A DNA stretch of 64,000 bases from NCBI GenBank assembly GCA_023404495.1, contig JAEYBE010000045.1, positions 1 through 64,000 of the forward strand. Direction: 5' to 3'. A program made the translations under genes and the position numbers. Shown here one piece after another: positions 24,594-31,791 of the stretch. Under the pieces are notes generated by a model that saw only the letters and a program-made list of their open reading frames with translations, was not told the DNA's origin and ran no database searches. The stretch comes from Actinomycetes bacterium (GTDB taxonomy: Bacteria; Actinomycetota; Thermoleophilia; Solirubrobacterales; JACPNS01). Numbering within the stretch: the stretch's first letter is position 1; every line of letters starts with the position of its first letter.

Positions 24594-26717
24594 TCAGCCG
24601 TGCCCGAACCGCACATCCGGCAGGACGCGATCTGCCCAGCGCGGCAGATACCACGCCCACTTGCCCATCAGTCGCAGCAGCACCGGCATCAGCAGCAGGC
24701 GGATCAGCATCGTGTCCAGCAGCACGGCGACCCCGAGAATCACTCCCATCTCCTTGGGCGGGAGCGGCCCTGAGAGCGCGAACGTGAAGAACACGGCGAC
24801 CATCACGGCGCCGGCGGCGAAGATCACGCGACCCGAGTGGGCAACCCCACCGATCATCGCCTCCTTTGCGTCGTGACTGTGGTCCCAGTGCTCCTTTGCG
24901 CTCGAGAGCAGGAACACGGTGTAGTCCATCGAGATCGCGAACATCATCGCGAAGAAGAACACCGGCCCCCAAGCGTCGAGGAAGCCCTGCGGCTCGAAGC
25001 CGAGCAGAGAGTGCAGCGCGCCGTCCTGAAAGATCCACTTCGCCACGCCGAATGCGGCACCGGCCGCAAGCAGGTTGGTGAGCACCCCCGCCGCGGCAAC
25101 CAGCGGTGCCTGCAGCGCCAGCAGCAAGAGCGCGAAGCCGAGCACCAGCACGACGCCGATCACTTCCCACGTCTTTCCGTCGAGCGCCGACTTCAGATCG
25201 TGGTTTTCGGCCACGACCCCGCCGACCATCGCACCGCTCGGCAGCGATTCGCGCAGCCGGTCGATCGTCTGTCCGACTGCCGGCGAAGACGGGTCGTTTG
25301 CGGGGACGGCGTTGAACATCACCCAATCGCTAGTTGTCTGTGGCGGTGTCGTTGCGGCAATCCCCTCGTCTGAGACAAGTACCGCCTTGACATCCTGCGA
25401 TTTGTCCGCGGGCGCGACGACCTGCATCGCTCCAGCAGCACCCGGACCCAGCGCCTGGGCGACCTTCTCATAGCCGACTCGCGACTGGTCGCCCTCCGGG
25501 ACGACCTTGATCGACGGCATCGCCGTCTGGAGTGAGAAGACCGGAATCGTCAAGGCGACCAGGATTGCCAGCGCGGCGCCGCCGAAGGCCCAAGGGTGAC
25601 GCCAGAGGCGCTCCGCCCAAGCAGCGAACGCGGCAGAGCGGTGCTCGCCGCTGTGCGCCCACGGCAGACCGAGCTTGTCGACGCGCGGCCCGAGCTTCGC
25701 CAGCACGGCAGGAAGCAGGGTCATCGTGGCAAGCAGGATGAAGACGACCGACAGCATGATCCCGAGGCTCATCGAACGAAACGCTGGACTTGGCACCAGC
25801 ATCACCGCGGAAAGCGAGATCAGAACGGTGGCGCCCGAGAAGAGCACCGCCTTTCCGGCGGTGTCCATCGTCACCGCCGTCGCGTCGCTCGGCGACATCT
25901 CCGAGCCGAAGAGCGCCCCGCGGAAGCGGTGCACTATGAACAGCGCGTAGTCGATGCCCAACGCCAGCGCGAACATCAATGCGAAATTCATCGCCCAGAT
26001 CGATACTGGCGTGACCTTCGTCGCCAGGAAGAGGGATCCGGCCGCCGCAACCAACGAGACGATCGTCAACATCAGCGGCAATCCCGCGGCAACCAACGAC
26101 CCGAACGCGATCAGCAGGATGAACAGAGTCACCGGCCACGAGATCAGCTCTGACTTCATCATCGCGTCACGATTGGCGACGTTGAAGTCCGACCACATGC
26201 CCGGAGCACCGGTGAGATTCGCCGTCACGCCCTGTCCCGACGCTGCCGCCACATCCTCTTTGATGCGATCGGCGGCGCGAACCATTTCGTTCGAGCCCTC
26301 GGCAGCGCCGGCCTGAAGCACGGCGGTCCTGCCGTCGCGGCTGATCGTCATCCCCATCTGCGGCTGCGCCACCGAGGTGACCGCCGGATCGGATTCGAGG
26401 ATCTTCGTCACGTCGGCCAGCGTCTGCTTGAACGGCGCGGCCGAGACGGTTTGACTCTCGGAGCTGACAACAACCATCAGGCCGTAGCCGCCAAATCCGG
26501 CGAAGTCACGGTCGACGATCGCGCGTGCGGCGACCGACTCAGAGCCAGAAGCCTCCCAGCCCGCGCCGGAGAGCGCGTGTTCCACTCGCGGCGCGAAGAA
26601 GCCGAGCACGAGGATCAGCAGGGTCCACGAGATCATCACCGCCTTGAAGTTCCGAGCCATCAGACCGCCGAAGCGGCCGATCGGACCCAGCTTGTCTTTG
26701 GTTGCCGAGGCGGTCAC
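24594..26717 (-). CDS. MMPL/RND-family transporter
   Basis: 707 aa, second MMPL protein of the window and only distantly similar to the first. It has an N-terminal helix (AVMISWTLLILVLGFFAP), loop 1 with SESVAARAIVDRDF, helices about 185-345, loop 2 and helices about 520-690. Conserved acidic motifs: GIDYALFIVHRFRG and SMDYTVFLLSSAKE. GTG start overlaps the stop of the small membrane-protein gene (GTGA). The operon also holds a sulfide:quinone oxidoreductase-like gene, an unusual partner for an MMPL exporter; substrate unknown. Confidence 0.9.
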   Translation of the reverse strand: MTASATKDKLGPIGRFGGLMARNFKAVMISWTLLILVLGFFAPRVEHALSGAGWEASGSESVAARAIVDRDFAGFGGYGLMVVVSSESQTVSAAPFKQTLADVTKILESDPAVTSVAQPQMGMTISRDGRTAVLQAGAAEGSNEMVRAADRIKEDVAAASGQGVTANLTGAPGMWSDFNVANRDAMMKSELISWPVTLFILLIAFGSLVAAGLPLMLTIVSLVAAAGSLFLATKVTPVSIWAMNFALMFALALGIDYALFIVHRFRGALFGSEMSPSDATAVTMDTAGKAVLFSGATVLISLSAVMLVPSPAFRSMSLGIMLSVVFILLATMTLLPAVLAKLGPRVDKLGLPWAHSGEHRSAAFAAWAERLWRHPWAFGGAALAILVALTIPVFSLQTAMPSIKVVPEGDQSRVGYEKVAQALGPGAAGAMQVVAPADKSQDVKAVLVSDEGIAATTPPQTTSDWVMFNAVPANDPSSPAVGQTIDRLRESLPSGAMVGGVVAENHDLKSALDGKTWEVIGVVLVLGFALLLLALQAPLVAAAGVLTNLLAAGAAFGVAKWIFQDGALHSLLGFEPQGFLDAWGPVFFFAMMFAISMDYTVFLLSSAKEHWDHSHDAKEAMIGGVAHSGRVIFAAGAVMVAVFFTFALSGPLPPKEMGVILGVAVLLDTMLIRLLLMPVLLRLMGKWAWYLPRWADRVLPDVRFGHG

Positions 26718-26971
26718 TGGGTGACCTCCTCGGGAGGCGCGCCGCTACCGGGCCGAAGACCCGCGAAGCGCTCAAGGATCAGCGAAGCGCCGCAGAAGCC
26801 GGCCGTCGCGTAGAGCAGTTGGTTGAGCGCCACAAATCCGGTCAGCAGCAAGAACCACGGCGATACGACCGCCACGAGGATCGAGCCGATCAGCACCAGG
26901 CTTCCGGCGAGCACGAAGAGCACGCGCTCAAGCGGCCAGACGCCGCGCCATGTCGTTCGACACTTGTTCAT
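26714..26971 (-). CDS. Small two-helix membrane protein (DUF2892-like)
   Basis: 85 aa. Two hydrophobic helices (about 15-38 and 40-62) with the pattern of DUF2892/YgaP-type inner-membrane proteins: RVLFVLAGSLVLIGSILVAV, SPWFLLLTGFVALNQLLYA, then GFCGASLIL. DUF2892 domains are often next to rhodanese and sulfur-oxidation genes, which fits the oxidoreductase just upstream. It overlaps both neighbours by 4 bp. Confidence 0.75.
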   Translation of the reverse strand: MNKCRTTWRGVWPLERVLFVLAGSLVLIGSILVAVVSPWFLLLTGFVALNQLLYATAGFCGASLILERFAGLRPGSGAPPEEVTQ

Positions 26972-28191
26972 AGGATCACCTTCCCGCGCTTGCGCGACCC
27001 GAGAAAGATCTTCTCGAACGCAAGCTTTGCCAGGTGCGCCTGGGGCCCGGCCATTGTGTGCGCTTTTGGAGTCAGGCCGCGCTCGCCGCGGGCGAGCACG
27101 TTGTCGGCCTTGAAGATCACGCCGTTGTTTCCGGCGTCGAGCACGCAGATCGCGGAGAGTTCGTCCAGCGGGAGCGATTCGCTCTTGCCGGAGTTGATCT
27201 CGGCGGCGATGTTGCGCGCCGCAACCTTGGCCATCGTCTCGGTCATCTGCCCGGTTTTGGGCACGCCGGCCGGGACGGGCGTCGGGTCGGGTGGAGCGAT
27301 CGCGATTGCGACACCGGCGGCGTAGACCTCCGGGTGCTCGGCGTGGCGGTAGTGCTCATCTACCGGCACGAAGCCCATCGGGTTGGCCAAGCCTTCCGTG
27401 TTCGCGATCACGTCGACTCCGGTGAACGGCGGCACGATCATCGAGTACTTGTGCGGCAGCTTGCGACCCGAAGCGAGTTCGAACTCGTCTGCTGTCACGC
27501 GCGTGATCTCAGTGTTCGGCAGACCCTCGATGTCGAGCCGATCGAAGAACTTCTCAACCAGCTTGTGTGAGTTGCCGACGCCCCCGAGACCGAAGTGGCC
27601 GAGCTCTGGCTCGGCGCTGATGAAGGTCACCGGCGCCTCGTCCGCAAGGCCGGCCTTCTTGATTTGATGCTTGACGTTGAAAAGGAACTCGTAGGAAGCG
27701 CCAAAGCACGATCCGCCCTGCGCGGTTCCGACCACCACGGGACCCGGGTCGTTGAGGAACTCGCTCCACGCTTTGCCCGCGCCCTGCGCGTGCTCGAGAT
27801 TGCAGACCGACTGCGTGTGGCCGGCCTCGAGCCCGAGACCCTCGATCTTCTCAAAGGCCAGGCGGGGTCCGGTGCCGATGAAGAGGTAGTCGTACGTCAG
27901 CTCCTCGCCGCCAACGGTCGTGACCACGCGCGCATCGAGGTCGATCTTGCTCGCTGCGTCGTTGACGAAGCGGATCCCCTTCTTCGCGTACAGCGGCGCG
28001 AGCGGGAAGGTGACGTCCTCGGCCTTGCGTACGCCGAACGGAACCCAGATCAGAGAGGGAATGAATGTGAAGTCCTCGCGCGGGTCAAGCACGACGATCT
28101 CGTGCTCGTCGCCGACTCGCTTGCGCAGCTCCAGCGCGGCGGTGAGGCCGGCGAAGCTCGATCCGAGGATGACTGTGCGTTTGGCGTTCAT
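26968..28191 (-). CDS. Sulfide:quinone oxidoreductase-like flavoprotein
   Basis: 407 aa. FAD-binding Rossmann start VILGSSFAGLTAALELRKR, second dinucleotide region FIGTGPRLAFE, and C-terminal FAD contact MTETMAKVAARNIA. Three cysteines, C130, C162 (GGSCFGASYEF) and C349, lie at the positions of the SQR redox triad, which argues for a sulfide oxidase passing electrons to quinone rather than an NDH-2. First gene of the operon with the DUF2892-like and MMPL genes. Divergent from an ArsR regulator, with an AT-rich palindrome between them that suggests sulfur-responsive control. Confidence 0.85.
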   Translation of the reverse strand: MNAKRTVILGSSFAGLTAALELRKRVGDEHEIVVLDPREDFTFIPSLIWVPFGVRKAEDVTFPLAPLYAKKGIRFVNDAASKIDLDARVVTTVGGEELTYDYLFIGTGPRLAFEKIEGLGLEAGHTQSVCNLEHAQGAGKAWSEFLNDPGPVVVGTAQGGSCFGASYEFLFNVKHQIKKAGLADEAPVTFISAEPELGHFGLGGVGNSHKLVEKFFDRLDIEGLPNTEITRVTADEFELASGRKLPHKYSMIVPPFTGVDVIANTEGLANPMGFVPVDEHYRHAEHPEVYAAGVAIAIAPPDPTPVPAGVPKTGQMTETMAKVAARNIAAEINSGKSESLPLDELSAICVLDAGNNGVIFKADNVLARGERGLTPKAHTMAGPQAHLAKLAFEKIFLGSRKRGKVIL

Positions 28192-28243
28192 GGGCGTTTC
28201 CTCATGGCTCCTGAGGGGTGAGCTTTGCTTTGCTTTACAACAC

Positions 28244-28265
28244 TATACAACTTTATAGTTGTATA
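28244..28265. promoter_or_regulatory. AT-rich palindromic operator candidate between SQR-like and ArsR genes
   Basis: Half-sites TATACAACT and AGTTGTATA around TTTA, 22 bp with one mismatched pair. It is the most AT-rich stretch nearby and lies in the divergent gap, 53 bp from the oxidoreductase ATG and 50 bp from the ArsR ATG. Confidence 0.6.
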
Positions 28266-28315
28266 TGCGATATCATTGTTCAAGTAACCACCTACCCCTC
28301 CTTTACGATCAAGCA

Positions 28316-28669
28316 ATGCCGAGCAAAAGAGCCCAGAAGATCGAGATGACCGAGCCGCTGATCGAGCTCGTCGCCGAGCGCTTCCGCGTTCTCGGGGAGC
28401 CGATGCGAATCCGGCTGCTCAACGAGTTGCGCGAGCGAGACCTCAGCGTCGGCGAGCTGCGCGCTGCAACCGGCGCCTCGCAGCAGAACGTCTCCAAACA
28501 CCTCGGCATCCTGCACCAGGCCGGCATGGTCGATCGCGAGAAAGTCGGCAACCAGACGCGCTACAGCATCGCCGATCCCGGTGTGTTCGAGCTCTGCGAA
28601 TTGGTCTGCGGGGGAGTACGCCGGCAGATGGATGCGATCGACACGATTCTGCGCGACGCTGCGGCTTAA
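28316..28669 (+). CDS. ArsR-family transcriptional regulator
   Basis: 117 aa from the ATG at 28316 (19 residues shorter than the longest frame, whose extra residues cover the operator). Winged helix: ERFRVLGEPMRIRLLNELRE, ELRAATGASQQNVSKHLGIL, GMVDREKVGNQTRYSI. Two Cys, C94 and C98, sit in the C-terminal helix (FELCELVCGG). BigR/SqrR-type sulfur sensors use one Cys in the N-terminal half and one near this helix, so this protein either senses by the C94/C98 pair or differently. Divergent control of the SQR-like operon is inferred. Confidence 0.88.
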   Translation: MPSKRAQKIEMTEPLIELVAERFRVLGEPMRIRLLNELRERDLSVGELRAATGASQQNVSKHLGILHQAGMVDREKVGNQTRYSIADPGVFELCELVCGGVRRQMDAIDTILRDAAA

Positions 28670-28725
28670 CGCGCCCTGAACATCGCTTTGTTGGCCGGTC
28701 AATTGGGCTGTCGTACATTTGACCC

Positions 28726-29409
28726 ATGGACACCTCAAGTGACTGGACTCTCTGGCTGATCCTGGCGGGAATCCCCCTGCTGTTCGGCCTCTTCGCTCAG
28801 ATGTCGGTCAAGCGCACGTTCGCCAAGTACAGCGAGATCAGGCCGGTAAATGGCATGACAGGAGCTGACGCGGCGGCCGCTGTGCTTCGTTCATCTGGCC
28901 TGCCCGGACTGACGATCAACCCCGTGGAAGGTCACCTGACCGACCACTACGACCCACGCAACAAGACGCTCAACCTTTCGGCCGATGTCGGCCAAGCGAG
29001 CAGCGTCGCCGCGATCGGTGTGGCTGCCCACGAGGCCGGCCATGCAATCCAAGACGCCAAGGGCTATTGGCCGATGACGGTGCGGCAGACGCTGGTGCCG
29101 GCCGCGACGATCGGATCGCAGCTCTGGATCCTGCCGGTCTTCATCGGCTTCATCCTGCAGTCGACCGGACTGGTGACGATCGGACTCGTGTTCTTTGCGG
29201 CCGTCGTGCTCTTCCAGTTGGTGACGTTGCCGGTCGAGTTCGACGCCTCGAACCGTGCGCTGGTGGCGCTGGAAGAGAACCACCTGCTCGCGTCCGGCGA
29301 GATCGACGGCGCACGCGCGGTGCTGCGCGCCGCCGCACTGACCTACGTCGCGGGCTTCGTCGCCGCGCTCGGTCAGCTCGTCTACTTCTTCCTGGCCAGC
29401 CGCAACTAG
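28726..29409 (+). CDS. YugP-type zinc metallopeptidase (membrane)
   Basis: 227 aa, PF04298-like neutral zinc peptidase. One N-terminal helix (WLILAGIPLLFGLFAQM), the zinc motif HEAGH in VAAHEAGHAIQDAKGY, LPVEFDASNRALVAL after two helices (about 128-165), and a last helix. The upstream NLSADVGQ stretch is typical. Active site faces the membrane or cytosol; substrate unknown. The gene ends directly at the stop of the convergent L,D-transpeptidase-like gene (no gap). Confidence 0.88.
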   Translation: MDTSSDWTLWLILAGIPLLFGLFAQMSVKRTFAKYSEIRPVNGMTGADAAAAVLRSSGLPGLTINPVEGHLTDHYDPRNKTLNLSADVGQASSVAAIGVAAHEAGHAIQDAKGYWPMTVRQTLVPAATIGSQLWILPVFIGFILQSTGLVTIGLVFFAAVVLFQLVTLPVEFDASNRALVALEENHLLASGEIDGARAVLRAAALTYVAGFVAALGQLVYFFLASRN

Positions 29410-30192
29410 CTAACGGATCGAGACCGGCGTGCCCGGCGGCGTGAGCGAGAAGAGCTTGCGCACGTCGCCGTTGCGCATCCGAACGCTGCGCTCCTTGCCG
29501 CGCCCGGGAATGCGCCCCGGCCGGTTGGTTCCATGGATGCCGATAGTGCGGCCGCCCGGCCAGTCCGATCCGCCGGCGACCTGGGCGGAGAGGCCCAGCG
29601 CAAAAGGTCCAAATCGGCCCTTGGGATTGACCGATTCAAATCGATTGCGCACGTAAAAGCTCCCGGCGGGAGTCGACGCCTTGCTGTTGCCGACGCCAAT
29701 GGCCGCGTTGAAGATCGGCTTCTCGTACTTGAGGAGCGTCAGCGTGAGTGCCGTGCGGTCGATTTCGATCCTTGTGTGGATCACGCGATACTTCTCGAGG
29801 GCGCTCCGCGCGACCCAGCCCCGTGCATCCGACCCGCGCATCGGCAGGCGAACCTCAGTCCAGATCGTGCCGTCGTCGTAGACGCGCTCGCGCAGAGCGA
29901 GCACGAGCTCGCTGGTCTTGTCCGGCGTGCGCGTGGTGAGTTTGCGCAGCTTGATCCCGCGCTGGCCGGGCTCGCTCCAGGCCGAGGTGCGTCGACCGAC
30001 GAACGCCCAGCGCGAGGTGTCGCGCTCGTTGGAGAGCAATGTCTCGGTGAATATCCCCTGCGCCCCGCCGCGTGTTTTGGGTGGCTTGGCGCCCTTCGCG
30101 GGCAGCGCTGAGGCGAAGACGAGCAGGACCGCGAATGCGGACAGCAGCGCGAGGGCAGATCGCGCTAGTCGGGCGGAGGCGACTGCATGCAT
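29410..30192 (-). CDS. Secreted L,D-transpeptidase-like (YkuD) protein with catalytic Cys replaced by Ser
   Basis: 260 aa. Signal peptide about 1-33, an SH3-like or linker part, then a YkuD fold from about residue 140: IEIDRTALTLTLLKYEK, GVGNSKASTPAGSFYV, GIHGTNRPGRIPG. The family motif is S-x-G-C-(I/V)-R-M with nucleophile Cys. Here the matching segment reads KERSVRMRNGDV, codon AGC, so Ser stands at the Cys position and the Ser-His-Gly before it is missing. The His of HGTN is kept. Either inactive as transpeptidase or working by another mechanism. Fold call is firm, activity is not. Confidence 0.82.
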   Translation of the reverse strand: MHAVASARLARSALALLSAFAVLLVFASALPAKGAKPPKTRGGAQGIFTETLLSNERDTSRWAFVGRRTSAWSEPGQRGIKLRKLTTRTPDKTSELVLALRERVYDDGTIWTEVRLPMRGSDARGWVARSALEKYRVIHTRIEIDRTALTLTLLKYEKPIFNAAIGVGNSKASTPAGSFYVRNRFESVNPKGRFGPFALGLSAQVAGGSDWPGGRTIGIHGTNRPGRIPGRGKERSVRMRNGDVRKLFSLTPPGTPVSIR

Positions 30193-30266
30193 GCACCGGG
30201 ATTATCGGACGGTCTCAAGCGCGGCCTGACTGCGGATCTGGACGGATAATCTTCGGAGTCCCTCAC

Positions 30267-30340
30267 GGGCGCGTAGCTCAGTTGGTTAGAGCGCCTGCCT
30301 TACAAGCAGGAAGTCGCAAGTTCGAGTCTTGCCGTGCCCA
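30267..30340 (+). tRNA. tRNA-Val (anticodon TAC)
   Basis: Acceptor GGGCGCG with CGTGCCC (one G:U pair), anticodon stem CCTGC/GCAGG with loop CTTACAA, T arm GCAAG-TTCGAGT-CTTGC, discriminator A, no encoded CCA. Confidence 0.95.
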
Positions 30341-30485
30341 TGTCTGATTGTCGCCGGCCGTTTGATTGTCGCCGCCTTCGCGGCGACGCGTTGCACGCAG
30401 CTTGGCCTCAGGATGCCGGGTCAAGGCCCCGCCATCCTGAGTTTGTGTCACGCGCGATCTATCTGCCACAATGCTCCGGCATCTT

Positions 30486-30559
30486 GGGGATGTAGCTCAG
30501 TTGGTTAGAGCGCCGCCCTGTCAAGGCGGAGGTCGCGAGTTCGAGTCTCGTCATTCCCG
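30486..30559 (+). tRNA. tRNA-Asp (anticodon GTC)
   Basis: Acceptor GGGGATG with CATTCCC (one G:U), anticodon stem CCGCC/GGCGG with loop CTGTCAA, T arm GCGAG-TTCGAGT-CTCGT, discriminator G. Lies 145 bp after tRNA-Val; nothing else is seen in between. Confidence 0.95.
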
Positions 30560-30609
30560 TTTTTCGTTCGCTGGTTTGCTCGTTTGCCGCCATCTCGGAG
30601 GTTTCAGAC

Positions 30610-31782
30610 TTGGAAGCATCGGCATCTCCCGTTGAAAGCTCGTCGCGGATCAAAGACCACGCGGTCACTCCGCTTGAGCTGTTCTTCGATCTGGTCTTCG
30701 TCCTCGCTTTCACCCAGGTGACCGCCAAACTCGCCGAGGACCTGACTTGGTCCGGAGTCGGCCGATCGGTCCTGGTGCTCGGCGCTCTCTGGTGGGCGTG
30801 GTCTGGCTACGCCTGGCTGACGAATGCCTTCGATCCGAACGAGCGGCTGATGCGGCTGCCGATCTTCTTGTCGATGGCGGCCCTGTTGATCGTGGCGCTT
30901 GCAGTGCCTCAAGCGTTCGGCGAGAACGCGTTGCAGTTTGCGCTCGCCTACTTCGTCGTGCGCGCGGTGCACGTCCTGATCTTCTACTGGAACTCCTCCG
31001 ACGAGCCCGATGTGCGTCGCGCGATACTCAAGCTGACACCGACGATGCTGATTGCGCCGGCTCTGATCGTCCTCTCGACGGCCTTTGACGGCTGGGTCCA
31101 AGCAGCAATATTCGCGGCGGCGCTGGCGCTCGACTATGCCGGGCCGTACATTCGCTCGGATGACGGATGGGCCGTGATGCCCCACCATTTCGCCGAACGC
31201 TTCGGCCTGATTGTGATCATCGCGCTAGGAGAGTCGATCGTCGCGATCGGAGCGGGTACGGGGGAAGTCGAGATCACCGCCGAACTCGCGATCGTGGCGA
31301 CCTTTGGAATCGGAGTGGTCTGCGCGCTCTGGTGGATCTACTTCGACGTCGTGATCACGGCCGCCCGCATGCGCCTGGAGTCTGCCGCGCCGGCCGAACG
31401 TGTGAAGCTCGCCCGCGACAGCTACTCGGTGATGCACCTGTTCCTGATACTCGGCATCATCTTCGCGGCCCTCGGCATCAAGAAGACGCTCGGGCACTAC
31501 CACGACCCACTCAAGGAGATCCCGGCGTTCACGCTATGTATCGGGCTGGCGCTATACGTCGCCACGCTCTCAGCGATCCGGCGTCGGAACATCGGATCGT
31601 TCAACATCCCGCGGCTCTTTGCGGCCGCCGCGCTTGTCGCGCTCTACCCCGCGGCCCGAGAACTTGAGTCGATGTACACGCTCGCGGCGGCTTTCACGAT
31701 CCTGTTGCTGCTGATCCTCTTTGAGAGCTGGCGCTATCGAGAGGTGCGCGCTCGCATCCGCGCCGCCGAAGCGCAGCACTGA
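30610..31782 (+). CDS. Low temperature requirement A (LtrA) family membrane protein
   Basis: 390 aa, about 11-12 membrane helices. The family signature is clear: TPLELFFDLVFVLAFTQVTA, LWWAWSGYAWLTNAFDP, HFAERFGLIVIIALGESIVAIG, and WWIYFD. The motif F-x-E-R-F-x-L-I-x-I-x-x-L-G-E-S is diagnostic of LtrA. Biochemical role unknown. TTG start; the frame begins 50 bp after tRNA-Asp. Confidence 0.92.
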   Translation: MEASASPVESSSRIKDHAVTPLELFFDLVFVLAFTQVTAKLAEDLTWSGVGRSVLVLGALWWAWSGYAWLTNAFDPNERLMRLPIFLSMAALLIVALAVPQAFGENALQFALAYFVVRAVHVLIFYWNSSDEPDVRRAILKLTPTMLIAPALIVLSTAFDGWVQAAIFAAALALDYAGPYIRSDDGWAVMPHHFAERFGLIVIIALGESIVAIGAGTGEVEITAELAIVATFGIGVVCALWWIYFDVVITAARMRLESAAPAERVKLARDSYSVMHLFLILGIIFAALGIKKTLGHYHDPLKEIPAFTLCIGLALYVATLSAIRRRNIGSFNIPRLFAAAALVALYPAARELESMYTLAAAFTILLLLILFESWRYREVRARIRAAEAQH

Positions 31783-31791
31783 CCGACCAAG

